From Hyphomicrobiales bacterium (GTDB taxonomy: Bacteria > Pseudomonadota > Alphaproteobacteria > Rhizobiales > NORP267): DNA of 39,109 nucleotides. This document shows positions 16,183-24,088 of this stretch, piece after piece. The stretch is from positions 1-39,109 of the forward strand of contig JAJFGZ010000055.1 in assembly GCA_021775855.1 (NCBI GenBank). The letters run 5' to 3'. Every line of letters starts with the position of its first letter. Position 1 is the stretch's first letter. The notes beneath the pieces are model-generated. The model had not been told where the DNA came from. It ran no database searches and saw only the letters and a list, made by a program, of their open reading frames with translations. Made by a program: the position numbers and the translations under genes.

Positions 16183-17268
16183 ATGAAAATTGCGGTCCTT
16201 GGGGGCGGCCACGGGTGCTATGCGGCGGCGGCGGATCTAACCGAGGCCGGGCACGAAGTCTCATTCTGGCGGCGCGACAGCGCGTCGTTTGCCGATGTGC
16301 TGGGGAGCGGGGAAATTCTCCTGAAAGATGCTGGGGGCAGCCGGGCGATACAGCTCTATATGGTGAGCGATGATCTGGGCGCGGTGGTCTCCGGCGCAGA
16401 CCTGATCGTGGTCCCGTTGCCCGCGACAGCGCAGGCCGATCTGGCTGTTTATCTGGCGCCGCATCTTGAAGCCGGGCAGGTGGTATTTATCCCCCCTGGA
16501 ACGTTCGGGTCACTGCTGTTTGCACGGGCCATGAAAGCTGCGGGGAACAAGGCCCCTGTCAGTTTCGCCGAAACCGGCACGCTTCCTTATCTTGCGCGCA
16601 AACACGGCGAGAACAATGTCACCATTTCGGTCCGCGCGACACGGTTGCCAACCGGGATTTTCCCGGCTGTCCGGTCGGACCCTGCCTTCGCCATCCTCGA
16701 GCAGGCCTACCCGGCGGTCGAGCGGCTGACGGATGGCCTCGACGGGGCGCTGATGAATGCGGGGCCGATCATCCACCCGCCGCTGATCATGATGAATGCC
16801 GGGCCGTTGGAGCATTTTGACGCCTGGGATATCCATAATGAGGGCACGCAGGCCTCGATCCGCAGCGTGACGGATGCGCTTGATGGCGAGCGGATAACGC
16901 TCCGCGAGGCGCTCGGATATGGCGCGCCGCATTTCCCGCTGGCTGACCATTACGACGACGCACGGGACGAGTGGATGTACGGTAATTCTTCCCACGAGCG
17001 GTTGACGGATTCGGGCGATTGGCGGGAGAAAATAGACCTCCATAGCCACCGCTATCTGCGCGAGGATATCGCTCTCGGTCTCGTTTTGTACGCAACGCTT
17101 GGTCGCTGGGCAGGCGTTGACATGCCGATTGCCAACGGCCTGATCGCGCTTGCGTCCGGGGTCGTGGGCGAGGATCTGATGAACGGGCCCCGCTCCTGGA
17201 AAACCCTTGGCCTAGATACATTATCGCCGGACGATCTGACGTCGCTTCTCCAGAATGGGGTGCAGTGA
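16183..17268 (+). CDS. Octopine/opine dehydrogenase-family NAD(P)-binding protein
   Basis: A 361-residue two-domain dehydrogenase. The N-terminus MKIAVLGGGHGCYAAAADLTEAGHEV is the NAD(P) Rossmann motif. The C-terminal all-helical Octopine_DH domain has HPPLIMMNAGPLEHFD and GYGAPHFPLADHY, the segments carrying the proposed catalytic His in opine dehydrogenases. Family members reductively join an amino acid to a 2-oxoacid, or run the reverse reaction to degrade opines. ATG 16183 is preferred over ATG 16165 because GGAG sits 5 bases upstream and the Rossmann strand begins at once. Its TGA overlaps the next ATG (TGATG), coupling it to the 3-hydroxyacyl-CoA dehydrogenase. The substrate is unknown. 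Confidence 0.82.
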   Translation: MKIAVLGGGHGCYAAAADLTEAGHEVSFWRRDSASFADVLGSGEILLKDAGGSRAIQLYMVSDDLGAVVSGADLIVVPLPATAQADLAVYLAPHLEAGQVVFIPPGTFGSLLFARAMKAAGNKAPVSFAETGTLPYLARKHGENNVTISVRATRLPTGIFPAVRSDPAFAILEQAYPAVERLTDGLDGALMNAGPIIHPPLIMMNAGPLEHFDAWDIHNEGTQASIRSVTDALDGERITLREALGYGAPHFPLADHYDDARDEWMYGNSSHERLTDSGDWREKIDLHSHRYLREDIALGLVLYATLGRWAGVDMPIANGLIALASGVVGEDLMNGPRSWKTLGLDTLSPDDLTSLLQNGVQ

Positions 17269-18242
17269 TGCCCGCGATCGTTGCGCTTGGCGCCGGGCGC
17301 ATGGGACGCGGCATCGCCCAGGTATTTGCCTATGCCGGGCACGATGTCACCGTCCTTGATATCAAGGAACGCTCGGTAAGCGAATGCGCTGCACTGTTCG
17401 ATTCCGGTCGGGCAGAGATCGCGGACAATCTGGCCTTCGTCGCCGAGGCCGGGGTGTTTGATCCGAACCTGATTCCGGGGATCGTGGACCACATCACGTT
17501 CGCCGGACTGGCCGATGCCGACAAGTGTCTGCATTCCGCCGAACTTGTTTTTGAAGGCGTGCCCGAGCGGATGGACGCAAAAAGAGATGCGTTCGAGTTT
17601 ATCTGCCGCCACCTGCCGGATGATGCAATCATCGCGTCCACCACATCGACCATGCTGAGCGATACGCTTGCTGAATTTGTCACCAACCCGGCGCGGTTTC
17701 TAAACGCCCATTGGCTGAACCCGGCCTATCTGATGCCGCTTGTCGAGGTCAGCCCGGCGGCGGCAACGGATGAGGCGGTGACGGTCAAGGTGATGACTTT
17801 GCTCGAAAAGGTTGGCAAGGTGCCGGTGCGCTGCAAGGCGTCGCCAGGCTATATCGTGCCGCGCCTGCAATCCCTTGTCATGAACGAAGCTGTGCGGCTG
17901 GTGGATGAGGGTGTCGCCAGCGCGGAAGATGTGGACAAAGCCGTGCGCGTTGGCCTCGGTCTGCGATTTGCCACCATGGGGCCGATCGAGTTTATCGACT
18001 GGGGCGGACTGGATATACTTTATTATGCGTCGCGCTACATGGTGGACGCCACAGGCTCGGACCGCTTCGCGTCACCCGATAGCGTCGCTGAAAAAATGGA
18101 AGCGGGCGAGATCGGGATGCGCAGCGGCAAGGGCTATTACGATTTTTCTCGCATGGATGTCGACGTCTATAAGCGGGACATGCTGGCCCGATTTGTGGAT
18201 CAGGTCCGCAATCTGGGGTTGCTGAAGCCGCCGGTTGTCTAG
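17268..18242 (+). CDS. 3-hydroxyacyl-CoA dehydrogenase family protein
   Basis: A 324-residue soluble NAD-dependent dehydrogenase. The N-terminal Rossmann motif reads ALGAGRMGRGIAQVFAYAGH. The catalytic His-Glu pair is present in NAHWLNPAYLMPLVEVSP, and the C-terminal 3HCDH domain starts near SPGYIVPRLQSLVMNEAVRL, with GRMG and GKGYYDFS as further family marks. The expected reaction is interconversion of an (S)-3-hydroxyacyl-CoA and a 3-oxoacyl-CoA, although short relatives also act on free hydroxy acids. It overlaps the preceding gene by one base and shares a CTAG with the convergent DUF1330 gene, so both end in TAG on opposite strands. The pairing with an opine-dehydrogenase-like protein is unusual. 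Confidence 0.87.
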   Translation: MPAIVALGAGRMGRGIAQVFAYAGHDVTVLDIKERSVSECAALFDSGRAEIADNLAFVAEAGVFDPNLIPGIVDHITFAGLADADKCLHSAELVFEGVPERMDAKRDAFEFICRHLPDDAIIASTTSTMLSDTLAEFVTNPARFLNAHWLNPAYLMPLVEVSPAAATDEAVTVKVMTLLEKVGKVPVRCKASPGYIVPRLQSLVMNEAVRLVDEGVASAEDVDKAVRVGLGLRFATMGPIEFIDWGGLDILYYASRYMVDATGSDRFASPDSVAEKMEAGEIGMRSGKGYYDFSRMDVDVYKRDMLARFVDQVRNLGLLKPPVV

Positions 18243-18529
18243 GCCCCGTCGACGATAATTGCGGTGCAGTCGGCGTTGGCGTGGCGGACGGCTTTGACGG
18301 GGGCATATTCTTCCGAATCCAGCATTTTGCGCGCTGTCGCCATGTCGGTGAATTCCAGGATTACGATTCTGGTGGGGGTCCAAAGGTCGCCTTCTACCAC
18401 ATCCAGATCGCCGCCGCGCGCCAGGTATTTGCCGCCATAACTCTCGACGATCGGGCGGGCCAGCTTTTTGTAACTTTCATAGGCTTCGGCATTGGTAATC
18501 TTGGTATCGACAATCACATAGGCGGTCAT
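18239..18529 (-). CDS. DUF1330 family protein
   Basis: A 96-residue protein with the DUF1330 (dimeric alpha/beta-barrel) pattern: AYVIVDTKITNAEAYESYKK, then IVESYGGKYLARGG and RIVILEFTDMATARKMLDSEEY. Proteins of this fold are small cytoplasmic dimers; no enzymatic role is established for this family. It is last in the hpaF-hpaE-hpaD direction, 30 bp after the dioxygenase gene, so it is probably co-transcribed with the ring-cleavage genes. Its stop is embedded in the stop of the opposing dehydrogenase gene. Confidence 0.85.
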   Translation of the reverse strand: MTAYVIVDTKITNAEAYESYKKLARPIVESYGGKYLARGGDLDVVEGDLWTPTRIVILEFTDMATARKMLDSEEYAPVKAVRHANADCTAIIVDGA

Positions 18530-18559
18530 TGAAATGCTCCTGCTGGGACCCTGCGCCTT

Positions 18560-19405
18560 TTACGGCACGGACAAGTCTACATTGATCTGGCCGGTGCCGG
18601 AACTGCCAAAATAGGGGGTCAGGATATCGGCCTTTCCCTGATATTGGTCCCATCCAAGCGCACCGAACAACATCGCGGTATCGATCATGGCGCATTCACC
18701 GGTGCAGCGTTCGGCGTAGGCCGGCAGCATGGCAAGAAAATCGCTCCATTGCCCAGACGTCCAGAGATCGATCACGCGCAGATCCATCTGGCGGTTAAAT
18801 TCGCCGTTGACCTTGTTCAGCCCGGCTTCCGACAGGGCGTTTGGCCAGAAGGCGTGGGACAGGGACCCGCTCGCGAAAATCGCGACCTTGCGGCCTGAAC
18901 TTTCAACTGCCCTGGCGACCGCTGCGCCCATGGCACGGCCCTCCTCGATGCTGGCAAACTGGTTGGCGGCGACCGGCAGGACCCTGGCAAACGCGTCTTC
19001 GTTGATAAACCGCATCGGTAAAAGGGTGCCGTATTCGCAGGCGAGGTTCGGCGTATCGTGGGCGATGGCGCGCAGACCTGCGTCCCTTACGGACGCGGCA
19101 ATTGCTTCGCCCAACGCCGGATCGCCGTCATAGGCATAGTCCATGTCCATCAGCATGTGGGGCAGTTCGTGGCTGGTAAACACGCCCTCATGGCGGGCCC
19201 TGGCGTTGACGTGGAAGCCCTGGTTGACGATCCAGTGGGTATCGAAAATAATGAAGGTCTCGACGTCCGCCGCGCGCGCCCGCTTGCCGAGTTCGCGATA
19301 CCCTGCGACTGCCGCGTCACGGATGCCGCGGAATTTCTCCATGGTTTCCGACATCCAGATCGAGGGGACGTGGGTGATTTTCGCGGCCTGGACGATTCGT
19401 CCCAT
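18560..19405 (-). CDS. hpaD: 3,4-dihydroxyphenylacetate 2,3-dioxygenase (class III extradiol)
   Basis: A 281-residue LigB-superfamily extradiol dioxygenase, close in length and sequence to the enterobacterial HpaD/HpcB enzyme (about 283). It opens homoprotocatechuate with Fe(II) and O2 to 5-carboxymethyl-2-hydroxymuconate semialdehyde. Iron ligands are visible: H12 in AAKITHVPS and H57 in FDTHWIVN, with the glutamate in CTGECAM. The acid-base histidine lies in FASGSLSHAFW. The C-terminus GSSGTGQINVDLSVP also matches the family. It starts 1 bp after the hpaE stop, in the order hpaF-hpaE-hpaD. No 4-hydroxyphenylacetate 3-monooxygenase (hpaBC) is in the window. Confidence 0.92.
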   Translation of the reverse strand: MGRIVQAAKITHVPSIWMSETMEKFRGIRDAAVAGYRELGKRARAADVETFIIFDTHWIVNQGFHVNARARHEGVFTSHELPHMLMDMDYAYDGDPALGEAIAASVRDAGLRAIAHDTPNLACEYGTLLPMRFINEDAFARVLPVAANQFASIEEGRAMGAAVARAVESSGRKVAIFASGSLSHAFWPNALSEAGLNKVNGEFNRQMDLRVIDLWTSGQWSDFLAMLPAYAERCTGECAMIDTAMLFGALGWDQYQGKADILTPYFGSSGTGQINVDLSVP

Positions 19406-19406
19406 T

Positions 19407-20942
19407 TCAGGCTCCTATTTTCGGGATGCGGTGGGTGCCGGTGGCGAGCGCGATGTTTTTGGTCTCCATGTAAAAATCGAAACTGTAATCGCCGCCGTCG
19501 CGCCCAATACCGGATTGCTTGACGCCGCCAAAGGGGGCGGGCAGGTGGCGGACATTTTCCGAATTGACCCAGACCATGCCGGCCTCCACCGCGGCGCTCA
19601 TGCGCAACGCCCGGCCTACGTCCGATGTCCAGATATAGGCCGCCAAACCGTAGCGCACATCGTTGGCGATACGAAGCGCGTCGGCCTCATCCTCGAAAGG
19701 GATCGCGGTCAGGACGGGGCCGAATATTTCCTCGCTAGCGATCCGCATGCCGCTGTTGGCGTTGGCGAACAGGGTTGCCTCCACATAATTGCCGGGGGAG
19801 GGCGGGGTCGGCGGTGTTTTGCCACCCGCCAGAATGTCCGCGCCTTCCTGCCGTGCCAGATCAAAATAGGACGTAACCTTTTCCAGATGGCGCGGGTGGA
19901 TCAGGGGTCCGAGCCAGGTGTCAGGGTCCAGCGGGTGGCCGCAGCGAATATTTCTGGCACGCTCGGCGAGACGCTCGGTGAATTCCGGGTAAATTGATTT
20001 CTCGATCAGCACACGGCTCGACGAAGTGCAGCGCTCACCGTTGAGGCTGTAGATCATGAAAATGGCGGCGTCCAGTGCCCTCTCCAGATCGGCGTCGGCG
20101 AAGACGATGCAGGGGTTTTTACCGCCAAGCTCGAAATGCACACGCTTCAGGGTCGCAGCTCCCTGCGCCATAATCGCCGACCCTGTGGCAGATTCGCCGA
20201 TGAACGCAATTGCCTTGATGTCGGGGTGTCGGGTTAACGCGACGCCGGCTTCCTCCCCGATGCCGTGCACGAGATTGAGGACCCCCGGTGGCAGGCCCGC
20301 ATCGTGACAGAGTTTGGCGAGCAGGGTAGCGGTGACCGGGCTCCATTCGGCGGGCTTGTGGACAATCGTGCACCCCGCCGCGAGCGCTGGGGCGATTTTC
20401 CAGGTGGAGAGCATGAAAGGTGTGTTCCAGGGGGTGATGATCCCGACCGGGCCGATAGAGGCGCGGATCGTGTAGTTCATCTGGCCATCCGTTGGGAGCG
20501 ACAGGCCGTTGGCGGTTTCCGGCGCCTTATCCGCAAAGAAGCGGAAATTCTCCGCGCCCCGGATCGCGGCTTTCTGCATGAAACGGATTGCCTGGCCGGA
20601 ATCGACGCTTTCCAGCAGGGCGATTTCTTCCGAATGCTCCTCGATTTTATTAGCGATCGCGTGGAGGATATCCCGGCGGGTCTTGCCGGGCTTGGCGCGC
20701 CAATCGGGGAAAGCCTTTGCAGCGGCTTTCGCGGCGCGGTCGATATCGGCCTTGTCACCGCGCGCCACCTGACAGAATATTTCGTTGTCGATGGGTGATG
20801 CGTTGTCAAAGGTCGCGCCGGATATGCTTGCAACCGCTTCACCGTCGATCAGATGGCGGATGCCGCTTTCGGAAATGGGCTTTAAATATTCCCCGGCCTT
20901 TTTGATGTTGGCCTTCAACCGGGCTGAGAATTCCGCGTTCAT
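19407..20942 (-). CDS. hpaE: 5-carboxymethyl-2-hydroxymuconate semialdehyde dehydrogenase
   Basis: A 511-residue NAD-dependent aldehyde dehydrogenase. Catalytic residues are N173 (TPWNTPF), E271 (FELGGKNP) and C305 (NGERCTSSSR); cofactor-binding segments include VHKPAEWSPVTA and FIGESATG. The position between the isomerase and the extradiol dioxygenase assigns it to oxidation of the homoprotocatechuate ring-cleavage aldehyde to 5-carboxymethyl-2-hydroxymuconate. The frame is open upstream to 21056, but ATG 20942 has GGGAGG about 7 bases before it and overlaps the hpaF stop as ATGA. It is slightly longer than typical HpaE (about 488) through an N-terminal helix. Confidence 0.92.
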   Translation of the reverse strand: MNAEFSARLKANIKKAGEYLKPISESGIRHLIDGEAVASISGATFDNASPIDNEIFCQVARGDKADIDRAAKAAAKAFPDWRAKPGKTRRDILHAIANKIEEHSEEIALLESVDSGQAIRFMQKAAIRGAENFRFFADKAPETANGLSLPTDGQMNYTIRASIGPVGIITPWNTPFMLSTWKIAPALAAGCTIVHKPAEWSPVTATLLAKLCHDAGLPPGVLNLVHGIGEEAGVALTRHPDIKAIAFIGESATGSAIMAQGAATLKRVHFELGGKNPCIVFADADLERALDAAIFMIYSLNGERCTSSSRVLIEKSIYPEFTERLAERARNIRCGHPLDPDTWLGPLIHPRHLEKVTSYFDLARQEGADILAGGKTPPTPPSPGNYVEATLFANANSGMRIASEEIFGPVLTAIPFEDEADALRIANDVRYGLAAYIWTSDVGRALRMSAAVEAGMVWVNSENVRHLPAPFGGVKQSGIGRDGGDYSFDFYMETKNIALATGTHRIPKIGA

Positions 20943-21340
20943 TGGGCCACCTCCCGGCGTGCGGCGACATAATCGTGGATATTGTTCTTCTTGAAACTGG
21001 TCGTGCTGTCGATCTCGGCAATGGACAGGGACAGGGCGAGGGGGCGGCGACTGCAAATTTCACCGGTCGCGGCGGTGAGCGCCGCGAAGATTGATTCTCC
21101 TGCTCTGTGCCGGGTCGCTGCGTCGCGGCCCTCGGCAATCGACAATTGAACATCGATAAATGCGTTGTCGGGATGATCATCGGCGATCGCGTATACCTCG
21201 CGCCGGGCAGCCCGGGTGCGGGTCCCGCCAAGCGGAAACACGCCTGTTTTCCCAGCTGCCTCATGGAGCGTGGAGATCAGCGCTGCGATTTCGATATCTG
21301 AATCGAGATTGGCGGAATATTCGACAAGTATATGGGGCAT
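20939..21340 (-). CDS. hpaF: 5-carboxymethyl-2-hydroxymuconate delta-isomerase
   Basis: A 133-residue tautomerase-superfamily enzyme starting MPHILVEYSANLD; the proline exposed after removal of Met is the catalytic base in this family. It moves the double bond of 5-carboxymethyl-2-hydroxymuconate, the third step of the homoprotocatechuate pathway. An upstream in-frame ATG at 21376 would place the operator palindrome inside the coding region, so the start is set at 21340, with GGAGAG 5 bases upstream and Pro at position 2. It overlaps hpaE by 4 bp and is the promoter-proximal gene of the minus-strand arm. Confidence 0.9.
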   Translation of the reverse strand: MPHILVEYSANLDSDIEIAALISTLHEAAGKTGVFPLGGTRTRAARREVYAIADDHPDNAFIDVQLSIAEGRDAATRHRAGESIFAALTAATGEICSRRPLALSLSIAEIDSTTSFKKNNIHDYVAARREVAQ

Positions 21341-21364
21341 TGAGTCTCTCCGGCGTTTACAGAT

Positions 21365-21386
21365 GTTCATTAACATGTTAATGAAC
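21365..21386. promoter_or_regulatory. Perfect 22-bp palindrome, candidate HpaR operator
   Basis: GTTCATTAACA followed by its exact reverse complement TGTTAATGAAC gives a perfect 22-bp dyad with no spacer. It lies 25 bp before hpaF and 67 bp before the DapA-like gene, centred in their divergent promoter. HpaR, a MarR-family repressor, is encoded at the end of the rightward arm. Length, symmetry and location are all typical of a MarR operator controlling both arms; binding is inferred. Confidence 0.75.
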
Positions 21387-21452
21387 TAGAGGCAATGGAT
21401 TTCAGATGGCGGCGCCCAGATTTGCCTGGTTAAACGGAGGTGCGAGGGTTCC

Positions 21453-22376
21453 ATGATTGAACTAGACAAGGATTTTCTGATCGGTTCGATGCCGCCGATC
21501 GTCACCCCGTTCCGGGACGGCGCGGTCGATCACGATACGTTCGCGCGGCTTGTGGAGTTTCAGATCGCCAATGGCTGCCACGGCATTCTGGTCAACGGCA
21601 CGACGTCGGAGCCCTCCAGCCTGACGGTGGCGGAGCGCAACCGGCAGGTCGATATCGCGGTGGAGGTAACCGCCGGCAGGCTCCCCGTGGTTGCTGCTAC
21701 GGGGTCGCAGTCGCTGGCCGAGACCAAGGCGCTGACCGATCACGCGGTGAAGGCCGGGGCGGATGCACTTCTCATCGTGACGCCCTATTACAGTCGCCCA
21801 CCCCAGCGCGGCATCATTGAATATTATCTCGATGTCATGGCGGGTCACGATCTGCCCTGGATGATCTACCATATTCCGGGGCGCGCGGCTGTCGGTGTAT
21901 CACTCGAGACCCTCATTGATATATCCAGGCGGTCGGCTAATTTCGTCGGCATGAAGCACGCGGTTGATGATCTCGGATTCGTGTCGCGATGCTTTGGCGA
22001 ATTCGGGCCGGACTTCCGGATTTTCGTCGGACTGGAAGACCTGAGTTTTCCGATGATGGCGGTTGGGGCGCAAGGGTTGATGAACGCGGTCGGGAACCTG
22101 CAACCCGGAATTCTGGCGGAGATGTGCGACGCCGTTTGGAACAACGATCTGAACGGCGCCCGCGCAGTGCATCACAGGCTGCTTGAAATCAACCAGGCGG
22201 TGTTTTTCGATACCAACCCGATCCCCATGAAATATATGATGAAACGGCTCGGGATATTGGAGACCAACGAACACCGGTTGCCACTGGTGCCGGCCACGCC
22301 GGAGCTTGAGACACGGTTGGACGGGGTTCTGCTGCGCGCCGGGCTGCTCGACGGGCAATCCCGAGCGGCGCAATGA
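21453..22376 (+). CDS. DapA-family aldolase, probable HpaI substitute
   Basis: A 307-residue class I (Schiff-base) aldolase of the dihydrodipicolinate synthase/N-acetylneuraminate lyase family. The lysine is K168 in NFVGMKHAVDDLG, and the catalytic Tyr and Arg are Y139 and R144 in MIYHIPGRAAVG. The 2-oxoacid-binding loop is VNGTTSEPSSLT, and PYYSRPPQRG is also conserved. In this cluster it is the only candidate for cleaving 4-hydroxy-2-oxoheptanedioate to pyruvate and succinate semialdehyde, a step done by the unrelated class II HpaI in enterobacteria. A GGAGGTGCGAGGG ribosome site precedes the ATG. It overlaps the next gene as ATGA. The family is certain; the reaction is inferred from neighbours. 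Confidence 0.83.
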   Translation: MIELDKDFLIGSMPPIVTPFRDGAVDHDTFARLVEFQIANGCHGILVNGTTSEPSSLTVAERNRQVDIAVEVTAGRLPVVAATGSQSLAETKALTDHAVKAGADALLIVTPYYSRPPQRGIIEYYLDVMAGHDLPWMIYHIPGRAAVGVSLETLIDISRRSANFVGMKHAVDDLGFVSRCFGEFGPDFRIFVGLEDLSFPMMAVGAQGLMNAVGNLQPGILAEMCDAVWNNDLNGARAVHHRLLEINQAVFFDTNPIPMKYMMKRLGILETNEHRLPLVPATPELETRLDGVLLRAGLLDGQSRAAQ

Positions 22377-23224
22377 AGTTCTTGTCCTTTGCCCATGCCG
22401 GGCGGCAATCCTGGGGGGCCGTTCGCGGCGACCGGGTTGTCGATCTCGGTGATACATTCCGCTCCCTTCGCCACATGATCGCGTCCGATGGCACAGCACA
22501 GGCGATCGCCGCTTTTGAAAAAGGTGGCGAGGGGCCCGTGCTCTCGGAGATTACCTATCTGCCGCCGATCGCTAAGCCCGACAAGATCCTGTGTATCGGG
22601 GTCAATTACCGGAACCGGAACGCTGAATATAAAGATGGGTCCGGGGAGCCAAGCTATCCGAGCCTCTTCATGCGCACACCGGCGTCGTTGACCGGACACG
22701 GCGGGGCGTTATTCCGTCCGCCGGAATCCGAGCAGCTTGATTACGAGGGCGAGATCGTCATCGTCATAGGCAAGGCCGGGCGCAGAATTTCTGAAGCGTC
22801 CGCCGAAGATCATATTTTTGGCCTCACCCTGATGAATGAGGGCACGATCCGCGACTGGCTGCGGCATGGAAAGTTCAACGTTACCCAGGGCAAGAATTTC
22901 GCGTCCTCCGGGGCCATTGGCCCGTGGGTCGTCACCCGGGACGAGGTCGGGCCGCTGGACGATTTGGAGATCATCACGCGGGTTAATGGCGAGGAACGTC
23001 AGCACGGCTATACCCGCGATTTGATGTTTTCGTTCCGCTATATCGTTTCCTATCTGTCAACGTTCATGGAGCTTCTCCCCGGTGATATCGTTGCTACGGG
23101 TACGCCGCCCGGTGCCGGCGCCCGGTTCGACCCGCCGCGCTGGCTGGCGCCTGGCGACGTGGTCGAGGTGTCCGCGCCCGGGGTCGGGATTTTGAACAAC
23201 CAGGTCGAAGACGAGGCGGTTTGA
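22373..23224 (+). CDS. FAH-family isomerase/decarboxylase (HpaG-like)
   Basis: A 283-residue fumarylacetoacetate-hydrolase-superfamily protein. Metal ligands sit in QLDYEGEIVIVIGKAG (E125, E127), the substrate region in TRDLMFSFRYIVSYLS, and the family C-terminal signature is LLPGDIVATGTPPGAG. In the homoprotocatechuate pathway HpaG decarboxylates 5-oxopent-3-ene-1,2,5-tricarboxylate and isomerises the product; enterobacterial HpaG is a two-domain duplication, while this is single-domain. It starts inside the aldolase stop and ends 4 bp before hpaR. It is a different subgroup from the FAH protein at 4152-5009. It might also be expected to cover hydration, since no HpaH homologue is present. 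Confidence 0.83.
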   Translation: MKFLSFAHAGRQSWGAVRGDRVVDLGDTFRSLRHMIASDGTAQAIAAFEKGGEGPVLSEITYLPPIAKPDKILCIGVNYRNRNAEYKDGSGEPSYPSLFMRTPASLTGHGGALFRPPESEQLDYEGEIVIVIGKAGRRISEASAEDHIFGLTLMNEGTIRDWLRHGKFNVTQGKNFASSGAIGPWVVTRDEVGPLDDLEIITRVNGEERQHGYTRDLMFSFRYIVSYLSTFMELLPGDIVATGTPPGAGARFDPPRWLAPGDVVEVSAPGVGILNNQVEDEAV

Positions 23225-23228
23225 TTTC

Positions 23229-23672
23229 ATGCGGGCGCTCGATCAATCCCTGCCGCTGAAACTCCTGAAAGCCCGCGAGCTGGTCATGGAGCGGTTCCGC
23301 CCGCATCTGCATGCCCGGGGCATCACGGATCAGCAATGGCGGGTATTGCGGGCACTCGCCGAATATTCCGAACTCGATGCCGGCAAGTTGGCGCGTTTGG
23401 TGGTGATCAAGATGCCATCACTATCACGCATCATGAACGATCTGGAGCGGCGCGAGCTGGTCGAGAAACACGCATCCCAGGCTGATCGGCGGCTGGTCAA
23501 TTTGAAAATCACGGACAAGGGACGGGCGATTTTCGCTGATATGGGTGACCTGTCCGAAACCCATTATAGCGGGATCGAGAAGGCGCTGGGTAAGGCGGAT
23601 TATAGGGCCTTGATGGCGCAACTGGATCGGTTGTTGACTAAACTGCAACCGCCGGACGGCGATGGGCGCTAG
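23229..23672 (+). CDS. hpaR: MarR-family regulator of homoprotocatechuate degradation
   Basis: A 147-residue protein that matches HpaR in length and layout: LPLKLLKARELVMERFRPHL at the N-terminus, GITDQQWRVLRALAEYSELD before the helix-turn-helix, IKMPSLSRIMNDLERRELVE as recognition region, and ASQADRRLVNLKITDKGR as wing. HpaR represses the meta-cleavage operon and is released by pathway aromatics. The 22-bp palindrome at 21365-21386 is its probable site. It is the last gene of the rightward arm; its TAG shares CTAG with the opposing AcnX small-subunit gene. Confidence 0.9.
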   Translation: MRALDQSLPLKLLKARELVMERFRPHLHARGITDQQWRVLRALAEYSELDAGKLARLVVIKMPSLSRIMNDLERRELVEKHASQADRRLVNLKITDKGRAIFADMGDLSETHYSGIEKALGKADYRALMAQLDRLLTKLQPPDGDGR

Positions 23673-24088
23673 CGGATGGTGATTATACCGTCGGCCAAAA
23701 TCTCTAATTCCCTTCCGTCCTGAAGGCGTTCAAATTCTGCATCCGGGATCGTGACCACGGGAACAGTCTGGCCGTAGAGGTGGGCGGCGACTTTGACCCC
23801 GGTCACGACGTTGACATCTGGCCGGACCATCAGAAACGCCAGGGGGCCGCAGCCGCGGCGGATCGCTTCGGCGATCGCGGCTGGCGTGCCGGCGGAACCA
23901 CGGGTTTCCCGCAATGCCAAAATCTTGCCGCCAATGGATTCGCCCGCCTGGGGGTGCTGCTGATCGAGGATGGTGCCGGTCCGAGGGTCGAACCCGCCCC
24001 AGAAACTGAGGGGGGCGTCCAACAACAGGACTTCCCCGGTCGCGGTGCCGGCGTGCAGGACGCGTCCCTGCAGGGCGGTTCCAGTCAT
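23669..24088 (-). CDS. Aconitase X small (swivelling-domain) subunit
   Basis: A 139-residue protein of the AcnX swivel-domain family (formerly DUF126). It shows GRVLHAGTATGEVLLLDAPLSFWGGFDPRTG, then ILDQQHPQAGESIGGKILALRETRGSAGTP, and ends with PVVTIPDAEFERLQDGRE. The SFWGGFDP and GSAGT segments are family hallmarks; the equivalent domain of aconitase closes over the active site. It overlaps the large-subunit stop as ATGA, so the pair should be made together as one enzyme. Characterised AcnX enzymes include bacterial cis-3-hydroxy-L-proline dehydratase and archaeal mevalonate-5-phosphate dehydratase, so a dehydratase/hydratase is expected, but the substrate is not visible. Confidence 0.88.
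   Translation of the reverse strand: MTGTALQGRVLHAGTATGEVLLLDAPLSFWGGFDPRTGTILDQQHPQAGESIGGKILALRETRGSAGTPAAIAEAIRRGCGPLAFLMVRPDVNVVTGVKVAAHLYGQTVPVVTIPDAEFERLQDGRELEILADGIITIR

Noticed and set aside
19143..19997. A 284-codon plus-strand frame opposite hpaD and hpaE
   Set aside because: It is the shadow of two well-supported genes and its translation shows no recognisable domain.
21341..21376. Longer N-terminus for hpaF from ATG 21376
   Set aside because: It would bury the catalytic proline and place the coding region inside the 22-bp operator palindrome.
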